This document shows, in pieces, positions 1-6,635 of a DNA stretch of 11,377 nucleotides. The position numbers were made by a program, and so were the translations under genes. Under the pieces are notes generated by a model, which did no database searches, was not told where the DNA came from, and saw only the letters and a list, made by a program, of their open reading frames with translations. The DNA lies in the NCBI GenBank assembly GCA_009775705.1, contig VSQE01000078.1, positions 1-11,377 on the forward strand, read 5' to 3'. How positions within the stretch are numbered: the first letter of the stretch is position 1; every line of letters starts with the position of its first letter. This DNA comes from Prevotellamassilia sp. GTDB lineage: Bacteria > Bacteroidota > Bacteroidia > Bacteroidales > Bacteroidaceae.

Positions 1-33
1 CCCCCCCCCCACCCACCCCACACCCCCCTGATC
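1..33. other. C/A-only low-complexity tract at window edge, probable assembly artefact
   Basis: Bases 1-28 contain only C and A, starting with ten C. Read on the minus strand they would extend the MFS transporter with a Gly/Val/Trp-rich stretch that is unlike a transmembrane helix, directly after a normal-looking cytoplasmic-loop sequence ending Leu-Asn-Gly at residue 216. Such poly-G/poly-C ends are typical of short-read contig ends. I infer that genuine genome sequence begins near base 30. Confidence 0.6.
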
Positions 34-681
34 GCCGTTGAGAAGAATGAAGCGATCGAGCGAAAGAGCGGGCCGCTTCACCTTGGGCCGTGAGGGCACC
101 CTGACGCAAAGAGCCAAGCAGAAGCCTATGAGGCAGGCGGCCAGCCCGATAGCAAAGATGGAGCGGAACGAGAGAACTCCGTGCAGGAAAAGCCCCACCA
201 TAGGCCCGATGCTCATGGCGGTGTTGTTGGTCAGGCCGTAATAGCCCAGCCCCTCGCCGCGACGTTCGGAAGGCATGATGTCCACCACCACAGTATTGCC
301 TCCCACCGTAACCATGCCGAAGGCCAGCCCGTGCAGAACACGCAGCAGAACGAACAGCGCGAGCGTTCCGCCGGCAATATAACCCAGAAACAAGGCGGTG
401 AAGACGGCGTAGGCCAGAATGTAGAGCGGCTTGCGGGGAAAGGCGTCGAGCAGAAAACCGGAAAAGGGCCGCACCGTCAGGGCGGAGACGGTATAGCAAC
501 AAAGAATAACTCCGATGGCACCCTCGGAAAGACCGTAGTTCTCCTTCAGATAGAACGGTAGAAGGGGGATGAGCAACCAGAATCCGAAAAACAGGAGGAA
601 ATTGGCTGCCAGAATGCAGCAATAGCCGGCAGTGAAAAGCCGGGGCCTGCCACCGGCCGGAAGGGAAGACAGTTCCGACAT
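1..681 (-). CDS. MFS transporter, N-terminal half (3' end beyond window)
   Basis: A major facilitator superfamily permease of the inner membrane; the substrate cannot be predicted, though drug or sugar efflux-type families look closest. The ATG at 679-681 gives an open frame of 227 codons to the edge without a stop. Visible family features are a first membrane helix at about residues 19-43 and the loop 2-3 motif G-x-L-x-D-x3-R-K (Gly75, Asp79, Arg83, Lys84). There is also an R-x-x-H-G-x3-G motif at 114-122 and a Gly-Tyr-Tyr-Gly...Gly-Pro stretch around 146-163, as in helix 5 of MFS exporters. About six helices are present before the central basic loop (about 192-210). Only roughly half of a usual ~390-residue protein is here. 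The last ~11 codons (bases 1-33) are low complexity and probably not real. The gene lies 98 bp downstream of pheS on the same strand, so it may be co-transcribed, but a hairpin sits between them. Confidence 0.85.
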   Translation of the reverse strand, partial: MSELSSLPAGGRPRLFTAGYCCILAANFLLFFGFWLLIPLLPFYLKENYGLSEGAIGVILCCYTVSALTVRPFSGFLLDAFPRKPLYILAYAVFTALFLGYIAGGTLALFVLLRVLHGLAFGMVTVGGNTVVVDIMPSERRGEGLGYYGLTNNTAMSIGPMVGLFLHGVLSFRSIFAIGLAACLIGFCLALCVRVPSRPKVKRPALSLDRFILLNGDQGGVGWVGGG

Positions 682-704
682 ACGCTTCTTTTTTTTAAAG
701 AATA

Positions 705-739
705 AGGATTTATAAAGCCGCGGAAGCCTTATAAATCCT
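705..739 (-). terminator. Inverted repeat between pheS and MFS gene, possible terminator or attenuator
   Basis: Perfect 11-bp inverted repeat: AGGATTTATAA at 705-715 pairs with TTATAAATCCT at 729-739, around a 13-nt GC-richer loop. On the minus strand the second arm is followed by TATTCTTT and then a run of A. The T-tract is therefore poor for a classical intrinsic terminator, and the stem is AT-rich. It sits after the pheS stop and about 24 nt before the MFS start, so it could limit readthrough or shape the MFS leader. The rest of the 682-779 gap shows no convincing promoter. Confidence 0.4.
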
Positions 740-779
740 CTGTACAAATGTTTTTTAAGAAAAGAGAGCCGCGCCCGGA

Positions 780-1799
780 TCAGTTCGCTGCCATGAACTC
801 ATCCAAGAAACGGACATCGTTCTCGGAGAAGAGACGGAGGTCGCTTACCTGATACTTCAGATTGGTGATACGCTCCACCCCCATTCCGAAAGCGTAGCCC
901 TTATAGATATTGCTGTCAATACCGTTGGCTTCCAATACGTTCGGATCGACCATGCCACAGCCCAGGATTTCCACCCATCCCGTATGCTTGCAGAAGGAGC
1001 ATCCCTTTCCGCCACAGATGTTGCAGGAGATGTCCATCTCGGCACTGGGCTCGGTAAAGGGGAAATAGGAAGGACGCAGACGGATACGCGTATCGGCGCC
1101 GAACATCTCGCGGGCAAAGGTGAGGAGCACCTGCTTGAGATCGGTGAAGGAAACGTCCTTGTCGATGTAAAGGCCCTCAACCTGATGGAAGAAGCAGTGG
1201 GCGCGTGCCGAGATGGCCTCGTTGCGATAGACGCGTCCGGGGCAGATGACACGCAGAGGCGGCTGCGTGGTCTCCATCACACGGCTCTGCACGGAACTGG
1301 TATGGGTGCGCAGCACGATATCGGGGTGCTGCTCAATAAAGAAGGTATCCTGCATGTCACGGGCAGGATGGTCCTCGGCGAAGTTCATGGACGAGAAGAC
1401 ATGCCAGTCGTCCTCCACCTCGGGACCGTCGGCCATGGAGAATCCTAAACGGGAAAAGATGTCGATGATCTCGTTACGGACAATGGACAGAGGATGGCGC
1501 GTGCCCAACCGGACGGGATAAGGGGTACGGGTAAGGTCCAGACCGCTGTGGTCCTCCTCGTGCGTGGCCAGCTCGGCCCGCAAGGCGTTCAGGCGGTCTT
1601 GCAAGGCCGTCTTCAGCTCGTTGAGCCGGATGCCGATCTCCCTTTTCCGGTCTCCGGGAACATTGCGGAAATCCGCCATCAGTTCATTGATCAGCCCTTT
1701 CTTGCCCAGATACTTGATACGCAGGGCTTCCAGTTCTTTTTCGTCATTGGCCGCCAGCGTCTCGACCTCGGCCAGCAGCGCATTGATTTTCTCTATCAT
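780..1799 (-). CDS. pheS: Phenylalanine--tRNA ligase alpha subunit
   Basis: Catalytic alpha subunit of the heterotetrameric class II phenylalanyl-tRNA synthetase, which charges tRNA-Phe with phenylalanine in the cytosol together with PheT (not in this window). 339 residues is the usual length. The N-terminal ~85 residues are the charged coiled-coil tRNA-binding arm. Motif 1 lies around 99-130 (GTRHPLSIVRNEI...DGPEVEDDWHVF). Motif 2 lies at 188-210, with Arg189, Arg192 and the FFHQVEGL segment. Motif 3 lies at 303-322 (AFGMGVERI...DLR). An insert with Cys259, Cys262, Cys267 and Cys270 (C-x2-C-x4-C-x2-C) is followed by HTGWVEILG, as in Bacteroidetes PheS, and probably binds zinc. The ATG at 1797-1799 keeps the complete coiled-coil arm and lies about 37 nt from a -7 box on the same strand. 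Confidence 0.98.
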   Translation of the reverse strand: MIEKINALLAEVETLAANDEKELEALRIKYLGKKGLINELMADFRNVPGDRKREIGIRLNELKTALQDRLNALRAELATHEEDHSGLDLTRTPYPVRLGTRHPLSIVRNEIIDIFSRLGFSMADGPEVEDDWHVFSSMNFAEDHPARDMQDTFFIEQHPDIVLRTHTSSVQSRVMETTQPPLRVICPGRVYRNEAISARAHCFFHQVEGLYIDKDVSFTDLKQVLLTFAREMFGADTRIRLRPSYFPFTEPSAEMDISCNICGGKGCSFCKHTGWVEILGCGMVDPNVLEANGIDSNIYKGYAFGMGVERITNLKYQVSDLRLFSENDVRFLDEFMAAN

Positions 1800-1835
1800 G
1801 AGTGTCTATATCTTATTATTCTTGGAAAACGACCA

Positions 1836-1843
1836 CAAAGTTA
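1836..1843 (-). promoter_or_regulatory. Probable pheS promoter, -7 box TAACTTTG
   Basis: On the minus strand this reads TAACTTTG, an exact match to the Bacteroidales -7 consensus TAnnTTTG. It lies 36 nt upstream of the pheS ATG, which would give a leader of about 30 nt. No good TTTG -33 box is seen at the usual 19-21 nt spacing; a TTTG (plus bases 1856-1859) is too close at 12 nt. Confidence 0.55.
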
Positions 1844-1887
1844 AATAATTCTTGTCAAATACTTCCGTTCTTCTCAGAGAAAAGCCG

Positions 1888-1895
1888 TATTTTTG
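1888..1895 (+). promoter_or_regulatory. Probable promoter of lipoprotein-murB operon, -7 box TATTTTTG
   Basis: Exact TAnnTTTG match, 26 nt before the ATG at 1922. That is the same geometry as the stronger promoter at 4620-4627. Only a weak CTTCCG is present near the -33 position (1862-1867). It sits in the 122-bp divergent region shared with pheS. Confidence 0.55.
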
Positions 1896-1921
1896 CCACG
1901 TCATTTTAAGGTTTATTCAGC

Positions 1922-2755
1922 ATGAAATGTATTATCGGGATTTTTGCGGCGCTGCTGCTTGTGACAGCCTGCAACGGGAACAAATGCGAACCGTCCCCTG
2001 AAGCAAACGAGACCGCGGAAGAACCGGTGCCTCTCGACACAGTGACAACGGACACGCTGGCCGGAAGCGAAGACGTGGAACCGCCCGTCGCGGCCGACGG
2101 CCTGTTTGACGATTTTGTCTACGGATTCATGAAAAACCGGAAATTCCAGACCGAACGCATCAAGTTTCCCCTGACAAACAGGACCGACGGCCAAAACCGC
2201 CCCATCACGCGCAAGGAATGGACCTTCGACCCTCTGTATGCGAAGAACGACACCTACACCATGATCTTCAACAGCGAGAAGGCCATGAGCAGCGAGAAAG
2301 ACACCGCCGTGAACCACGTGATCGTGGAATGGATCCATCTGGACCGGAAGCGTGTGAAACAATACGTCTTCAACAAGGAGCGTGGCAAATGGATGCTCAC
2401 GGCGCTGGAACGCCACGCGCTGGAGAAGAACCGCAACAGCGACTTCTATACCTTCTACCGCCACTTCGCCACGGATACGGAATACCAGCAGCGCCACATC
2501 CGGAACCCTTTCACATTCAAAACCTATGACTACGACAACTTCCAGCAGATAGAAGGACTGCTGGACGTGGACCAATGGCCGGACTACCGGCCCGACCTGC
2601 CGCACGGCACCATCACGAACATCTGCTACGGACATTCCGACACAGGGTCCGACACCCGCATCCTCATCATCAGCAGTCTCTCGGGAGGCATGAACTGCAA
2701 CCTGACCTTCCGGAAGGACTCAGGAGAGTGGATGCTCGTGAAAATGGAAAACTGA
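1922..2755 (+). CDS. DUF4348-like putative lipoprotein
   Basis: A predicted envelope lipoprotein of unknown function, 277 residues. The start shows a short basic end, a hydrophobic core and the lipobox Val14-Thr-Ala-Cys17, so Cys17 should be lipidated after signal peptidase II cleavage. A low-complexity acidic linker follows (about 22-57, rich in Glu, Pro, Thr). The folded part (about 60-277) opens with FDDFVYGFMKN..FQ..RIKFPL, which resembles the Bacteroidetes DUF4348 family as I remember it. It also has many aromatic and charged residues and ends in a Gly-Glu-Trp-Met-Leu-Val-Lys strand. No catalytic motif is visible. It is first in a run with murB (26-nt gap) and an MBL-fold gene, but that proximity does not fix a role. 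The DUF name is from memory, without a search. Confidence 0.75.
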   Translation: MKCIIGIFAALLLVTACNGNKCEPSPEANETAEEPVPLDTVTTDTLAGSEDVEPPVAADGLFDDFVYGFMKNRKFQTERIKFPLTNRTDGQNRPITRKEWTFDPLYAKNDTYTMIFNSEKAMSSEKDTAVNHVIVEWIHLDRKRVKQYVFNKERGKWMLTALERHALEKNRNSDFYTFYRHFATDTEYQQRHIRNPFTFKTYDYDNFQQIEGLLDVDQWPDYRPDLPHGTITNICYGHSDTGSDTRILIISSLSGGMNCNLTFRKDSGEWMLVKMEN

Positions 2756-2781
2756 CCTCACCCTTTCAACTACTTCCGGAA

Positions 2782-3804
2782 ATGATCATACACCACGACT
2801 ATTCACTGCTGGGCCACAACACCTTCGGCATAGAAGCCCGGTGCCGGCGCTTCATAGAATATGCGTCCCTGTCCGAACTGGACGAGGCCCTGAAACTACT
2901 CCGTGAGGAGGGAGAGACACAGTTTCTGCACATAGGAGGCGGCAGCAACTTACTGTTCACCAAAGACTTCGACGGAACCATCCTGCACTCTGCCATTACC
3001 GGACGAGAGACGGTGGCGGACGACGGTGAGCACGTGGAGCTGCGTGTCGGAGCGGGCGAGAACTGGGACCGTCTTGTGGAGCACTGCACCGCCGAAGGCC
3101 TGCACGGACTGGAAAACCTGTCGCTCATTCCCGGAGAGGCCGGAGCCTCGGCCGTGCAGAACATCGGAGCCTACGGCACGGAGGCCGGCGACTTCATCGT
3201 GCGTGTGGAAACCGTAGAGACCGCAACAGGCCGTCGACGCACCTTTACGAACCGAGAATGTGAATACGCCTACCGGCACAGCATCTTCAAGGGAAAACTG
3301 GCGGGACACTACATCATCACGCACGTCACCTTCGGCCTGCACCGCACTTTCGCGCCCGACCTGGGCTATGCCGCCCTCAGACGCGAGCTGGAAGCGCGCG
3401 GCATCAGCCTCGCAAGTGTCACCCCCACCCTGCTGCGCGAACTGATTGTCAGCATCCGCCAGAGCAAACTGCCCGACCCGGCGGTGACAGGCAGTGCCGG
3501 ATCTTTTTTCATGAATCCCGTCATTCCGGAAGAGCGGTTCAGAGCCTTGCAGGCACAATATCCGGATCTGCCCCATTATCCCGCTGCCGGCGGAGTGAAG
3601 ATCCCTGCCGGATGGCTCATAGAACAATGCGGATGGAAAGGAAAGAGAGCCGGCAAGGCCGGAGTTCACGACCGGCAGGCGCTGGTACTTATCAACTGCG
3701 GCGGGGCCACGGGGGCCGACATCGTACAACTGAGCGACACCATCCGCCGCGATGTGCGGGAACGCTTCGGCATAGAAATACGTCCCGAGGTATACTTCGT
3801 CTGA
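2782..3804 (+). CDS. murB: UDP-N-acetylmuramate dehydrogenase (UDP-N-acetylenolpyruvoylglucosamine reductase)
   Basis: FAD- and NADPH-dependent cytosolic enzyme that reduces UDP-GlcNAc-enolpyruvate to UDP-MurNAc, the second committed step of peptidoglycan synthesis. I place the start at ATG 2782, giving 340 residues. The frame is open further upstream, but that part overlaps the lipoprotein gene. The FAD-binding domain includes H-x-G-G-G-S-N (50-56) and the LIPGEAGASAVQNIGAYG segment (115-132). Type I MurB features follow: YRHSIFK at 164-170 with Arg165, GSAGSFFMNP at 237-246 with the catalytic Ser241, PAGWLIEQ.GWKG (275-287), and the terminal RPEVYF with the proton-relay Glu336. The C-terminal domain is complete. 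The gene sits 26 nt after the lipoprotein gene and 9 nt before the MBL-fold gene, so a common transcript is likely. Confidence 0.97.
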   Translation: MIIHHDYSLLGHNTFGIEARCRRFIEYASLSELDEALKLLREEGETQFLHIGGGSNLLFTKDFDGTILHSAITGRETVADDGEHVELRVGAGENWDRLVEHCTAEGLHGLENLSLIPGEAGASAVQNIGAYGTEAGDFIVRVETVETATGRRRTFTNRECEYAYRHSIFKGKLAGHYIITHVTFGLHRTFAPDLGYAALRRELEARGISLASVTPTLLRELIVSIRQSKLPDPAVTGSAGSFFMNPVIPEERFRALQAQYPDLPHYPAAGGVKIPAGWLIEQCGWKGKRAGKAGVHDRQALVLINCGGATGADIVQLSDTIRRDVRERFGIEIRPEVYFV

Positions 3805-3813
3805 TCCGCAGCC

Positions 3814-4575
3814 ATGAAAATCACGTTTTTAGGAACCGGAACGAGCACCGGAGTCCCGCAAATGGGATGCACTTGCGCCGTCTGCACCTCCGATGACCCG
3901 CACGACCGGCGGCTGCGGACCTCGGCACTGATAGAGAGCGACGGCGGGAAGCGCATCCTGATAGACTGCGGACCGGATTTCCGGCAGCAGATGCTCTCGC
4001 TCAACTTCAAGCCCGTCGATGCCGTGCTTATCACACACGAGCACTACGACCACGTAGGCGGACTGGACGACCTCCGCCCCCTGAGCGTCTTCGGCTATGT
4101 GGATGTCTACGCCGAAGACTTCTGTGCCACACATCTGGAAGAACGCATCCCCTACTGCTTTGCGGAGCACAAATATCCCGGTGTCCCGCAGATCCGCCTG
4201 CACCGCATCCGGCCGAACGAGGAGTTCCGCATCGGCGATGCCGGAATCCTGCCGCTGCGCGTCATGCACGGCCGTCTGCCGATTCTCGGATTCCGCATAG
4301 GACCGATAGCCTATATCACGGACATGAAAACACTGCCGCCGGACCAGCTGCCCCTGCTGCAAGGCATCGGGACGCTCGTCGTGAACGGGCTGCGCCACAC
4401 CCCGCACCACACACACCAGACCATCGCCGAAGCCCTCGAATTGTCCGAAAAACTGGGCCGCCCCCGCACCTATCTGGTCCACATGGGCCATTCCGCCGGC
4501 CTGCACCGGGACAGCCGCCAATATCTCCCTCCCCACGCCGCCCTTGCCTATGACGGCCTCTGCGTCACCTGCTGA
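3814..4575 (+). CDS. PhnP-like metallo-beta-lactamase-fold phosphodiesterase/hydrolase
   Basis: 253-residue cytosolic metallo-hydrolase of the PhnP / RNase Z-like branch. The dinuclear metal ligands are visible: HEHYDH at 75-80 (His75, His77, Asp79, His80), His152, Asp170 and His223. An N-terminal C-x-C-x2-C cluster (Cys19, Cys21, Cys24) together with His226 matches the structural zinc site known in E. coli PhnP. GTGTSTGVPQMGC at 7-19 is the usual opening strand-loop. PhnP itself hydrolyses cyclic ribose phosphates in phosphonate use. No phosphonate genes are present here, so the true substrate is probably another phosphodiester and remains unknown. It starts 9 nt after the murB stop and should be co-transcribed with it. 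Confidence 0.9.
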   Translation: MKITFLGTGTSTGVPQMGCTCAVCTSDDPHDRRLRTSALIESDGGKRILIDCGPDFRQQMLSLNFKPVDAVLITHEHYDHVGGLDDLRPLSVFGYVDVYAEDFCATHLEERIPYCFAEHKYPGVPQIRLHRIRPNEEFRIGDAGILPLRVMHGRLPILGFRIGPIAYITDMKTLPPDQLPLLQGIGTLVVNGLRHTPHHTHQTIAEALELSEKLGRPRTYLVHMGHSAGLHRDSRQYLPPHAALAYDGLCVTC

Positions 4576-4596
4576 GGAGAATATTTCCGCAGCCGC

Positions 4597-4627
4597 TTGC
4601 CCGTTTCCTTTCCTTGTCGTATTTTTG
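4597..4627 (+). promoter_or_regulatory. Bacteroidales promoter for cysE-cysK: -33 TTG, 20-nt spacer, -7 TATTTTTG
   Basis: TTG at 4597-4599 and an exact TAnnTTTG box at 4620-4627 are separated by 20 nt, the classical Bacteroidales spacing. The expected start site is near 4633-4636, leaving a leader of about 20 nt before the ATG at 4653. The promoter overlaps a possible upstream TTG start (4614), which argues for the ATG. This is the best promoter in the window. Confidence 0.75.
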
Positions 4628-4652
4628 CGCAGACAATCCATCTGCCACACTC

Positions 4653-5582
4653 ATGAAAGAAAACATCGACACTATTCTGCAAACCAATACCCGGCTGCTG
4701 GCCCGCATCTCACCCGAAGAAGAGCGTCTGGCGCCTCCGGGCAATGCGCCGCTGCCCCAAGTGGAAGCCCTGCACAGAATGATGGATCTGATCAAAGCCA
4801 TCATCTTTCCCCGCTTCTTCGGTCCGCACTCCGGCAACGGGCACGTACGCACCTGCCACATCGGAGTGGCCATCCAGCAACTCTACGAACTGCTGACAGA
4901 ACAGGCCGAACGCGCCCTTAACTTCTGCGGGCCGGAAAAAGGATGCCGGGAATGCGAGGCGGAACAGACGGCACTGGATTTCATCGGAAAACTGCCGGAA
5001 CTGAAACGCCTGCTCCTGACCGACGTGGAAGCGATCTTCAAGACCGACCCTGCCGCGCGGAACTACGGCGAGGTTGTCTACTGCTATCCCGCAGTGACGG
5101 CCATGACCCACTACCGCACGGCCCATGCGCTCCACCTTGCCGGCCTGCCTGTCATTCCCCGCATACTGACCGAAGCGGCCCATGCCGCTACCGGCATAGA
5201 CATTCATCCGGGAGCCGAAATCGGAGAGTACTTCAGCATAGACCACGGTACGGGCGTCGTCATCGGCGAGACCTGCATCATCGGGAACCACGTGACCCTG
5301 TACCAAGGCGTCACACTGGGAGCCAGGAATTTCACATTAGACGCAGACGGCAACCCGGTCAACCTGCCGCGCCACCCCATACTGGAAGACCGCGTGACCG
5401 TCTATTCCAACTCGACCATTCTGGGACGTGTCACCATCGGGCACGACACGGTCATCGGCGGAAACATCTGGCTCACCGGAAGCGTAGAGCCTTTCTCGCG
5501 CATTTTGCAAACAAGCCCCGTCTCCTTGCACAACGGCAAAAAGAAGCCTGCGGCTGCGGGACCGCTCCCCCAAAACGACTGA
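4653..5582 (+). CDS. Serine O-acetyltransferase, EpsC-type
   Basis: Makes O-acetyl-L-serine from L-serine and acetyl-CoA, the first step of cysteine synthesis in the cytosol. 309 residues from ATG 4653; the frame extends to TTG 4614, but that codon lies inside the promoter. The N-terminal ~140 residues form the helical domain of the longer EpsC/CysE variants. The left-handed hexapeptide beta-helix covers about 180-285. The catalytic pair is visible as Asp183 in GIDIHPGA and His198 in IDHGTG. RTAHALH (155-161) is the conserved helix before it. The C-terminus reads Leu-Pro-Gln-Asn-Asp and lacks the terminal Ile that E. coli CysE inserts into CysK. A canonical cysteine synthase complex is therefore doubtful. 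The cysteine synthase gene starts 4 nt after the stop, so the two form an operon. Confidence 0.95.
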   Translation: MKENIDTILQTNTRLLARISPEEERLAPPGNAPLPQVEALHRMMDLIKAIIFPRFFGPHSGNGHVRTCHIGVAIQQLYELLTEQAERALNFCGPEKGCRECEAEQTALDFIGKLPELKRLLLTDVEAIFKTDPAARNYGEVVYCYPAVTAMTHYRTAHALHLAGLPVIPRILTEAAHAATGIDIHPGAEIGEYFSIDHGTGVVIGETCIIGNHVTLYQGVTLGARNFTLDADGNPVNLPRHPILEDRVTVYSNSTILGRVTIGHDTVIGGNIWLTGSVEPFSRILQTSPVSLHNGKKKPAAAGPLPQND

Positions 5583-5586
5583 CACT

Positions 5587-6534
5587 ATGGAAAAGATTCA
5601 CCACAGCCTCACCGACCTCATCGGACACACTCCCCTGCTGGAGCTTCACCGCATAGAAAAAGAAAACTCCCTACACGCCCGTCTCATAGCGAAACTCGAA
5701 AGTTTCAACCCGGGAGGCAGTGTCAAGGACCGCGTGGCACTGGCCATGATCAAGGCCGCGGAACGGAACGGCCGCCTGCAAGCTGGCGGCACCATCATCG
5801 AACCGACAAGCGGCAACACCGGCATCGGACTGGCCTGGGTAGCAGCCATCAAGGGCTACCGCCTGATACTGACCATGCCAGAAACGATGAGCGCCGAACG
5901 CCGCAACCTCCTGAAAGCACTGGGAGCCACTCTGATACTGACACCCGGCGACAAGGGCATGAAGGGAGCGATAGACCGTGCGGAACAACTGCGCGACGAC
6001 ACCCCCGGATCCGTCATCCTGCAACAGTTCTCCAACCCTGCCAACCCCGCCGCCCACAGCCTCACTACAGCGGAAGAGATCTGGGCCGATACCGGCGGCA
6101 AGGTGGACATCCTGGTGGCCGGAGTAGGAACCGGCGGCACCCTGAGCGGCACCGCCGAAGGGCTGAAACGGCACAACCCCGCCTTGCTGGCCATAGCCGT
6201 GGAGCCGGCCGGAAGCGCCGTGCTGTCGGGAAGACAGCCGGGGCCACACACCCTTCAGGGCATCGGTGCCGGATTCATTCCGGAGAATTACCATCCGGAA
6301 TACATAGACCGCATTGTTACTGTCGGCAACGATGACGCTTTCCGCATGGCACGGCAGGCGGCACTGCTGGAAGGGCTGCTCACAGGCATTTCATCGGGAG
6401 CCGCACTTCACGCCGCGACAGAACTGGCCCGGCTGCCGGAAAACAAGGGAAAGACGCTGGTAGTAGTGCTCCCCGATACCGGCGAGCGTTATCTGTCGAC
6501 CCCGCTTTTCGACTTTGAAGGAATGCCGCTCTGA
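5587..6534 (+). CDS. cysK: Cysteine synthase A (O-acetylserine sulfhydrylase)
   Basis: PLP enzyme that replaces the acetyl group of O-acetylserine with sulfide to give L-cysteine. 315 residues, usual length. The PLP lysine is Lys47 in NPGGSVKDR. The substrate loop TSGNTG is at 74-79, the phosphate-binding GTGGT at 181-185, GIGAGFIPENY at 226-235, SSGAA at 269-273, and the PDTGERYLST end motif at 296-305. The GIGAGF segment and overall length favour CysK over CysM, although the two cannot be fully separated by eye. It is second in the operon with the serine acetyltransferase, completing the two-step route from serine. Confidence 0.95.
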   Translation: MEKIHHSLTDLIGHTPLLELHRIEKENSLHARLIAKLESFNPGGSVKDRVALAMIKAAERNGRLQAGGTIIEPTSGNTGIGLAWVAAIKGYRLILTMPETMSAERRNLLKALGATLILTPGDKGMKGAIDRAEQLRDDTPGSVILQQFSNPANPAAHSLTTAEEIWADTGGKVDILVAGVGTGGTLSGTAEGLKRHNPALLAIAVEPAGSAVLSGRQPGPHTLQGIGAGFIPENYHPEYIDRIVTVGNDDAFRMARQAALLEGLLTGISSGAALHAATELARLPENKGKTLVVVLPDTGERYLSTPLFDFEGMPL

Positions 6535-6635
6535 GACAAAACAGTTCCTGTCCGAATGCTTTTTGGGCAGAAAAAACTACATTTCCATAAAAAAAGAAGA
6601 AGATACTACACTTTTTTTCTAATTTTGTCTCCACT
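6535..6635 (+). promoter_or_regulatory. Gap with -7-like box TAATTTTG (6620-6627) before VTC gene
   Basis: 101-bp A/T-rich gap, clearly different in composition from the genes around it. TAATTTTG at 6620-6627 is an exact TAnnTTTG match. No TTG lies 19-21 nt upstream; that stretch is purine-rich. The box ends only 8 nt before the ATG at 6636, so if used the transcript would start almost at the start codon. A weak CTGTCC/GGGCAG hairpin (6548-6570) is followed by A rather than T and is not a convincing terminator for cysK. Confidence 0.45.

Noticed and set aside
984..1448. Open plus-strand frame of 154 codons inside pheS
   Set aside because: Antisense shadow of a complete, motif-rich pheS; composition follows the opposite-strand codon pattern and no start context is present.
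2575..2781. Upstream extension of the murB frame
   Set aside because: It lies within the lipoprotein coding sequence and would add 69 Arg/His-rich residues absent from MurB proteins; ATG 2782 fits the family start.
2950..3729. 259-codon minus-strand frame opposite murB
   Set aside because: murB is complete with all its motifs on the plus strand; the antisense product shows no domain and no promoter.
4614..4652. TTG start giving a 322-residue serine acetyltransferase
   Set aside because: The codon lies between the -33 and -7 elements of a strong promoter, so it would not be in the mRNA.
6548..6570. Hairpin CTGTCC/GGGCAG as a terminator after cysteine synthase
   Set aside because: Only six pairs including a G-T pair, and it is followed by A rather than T on the coding strand.
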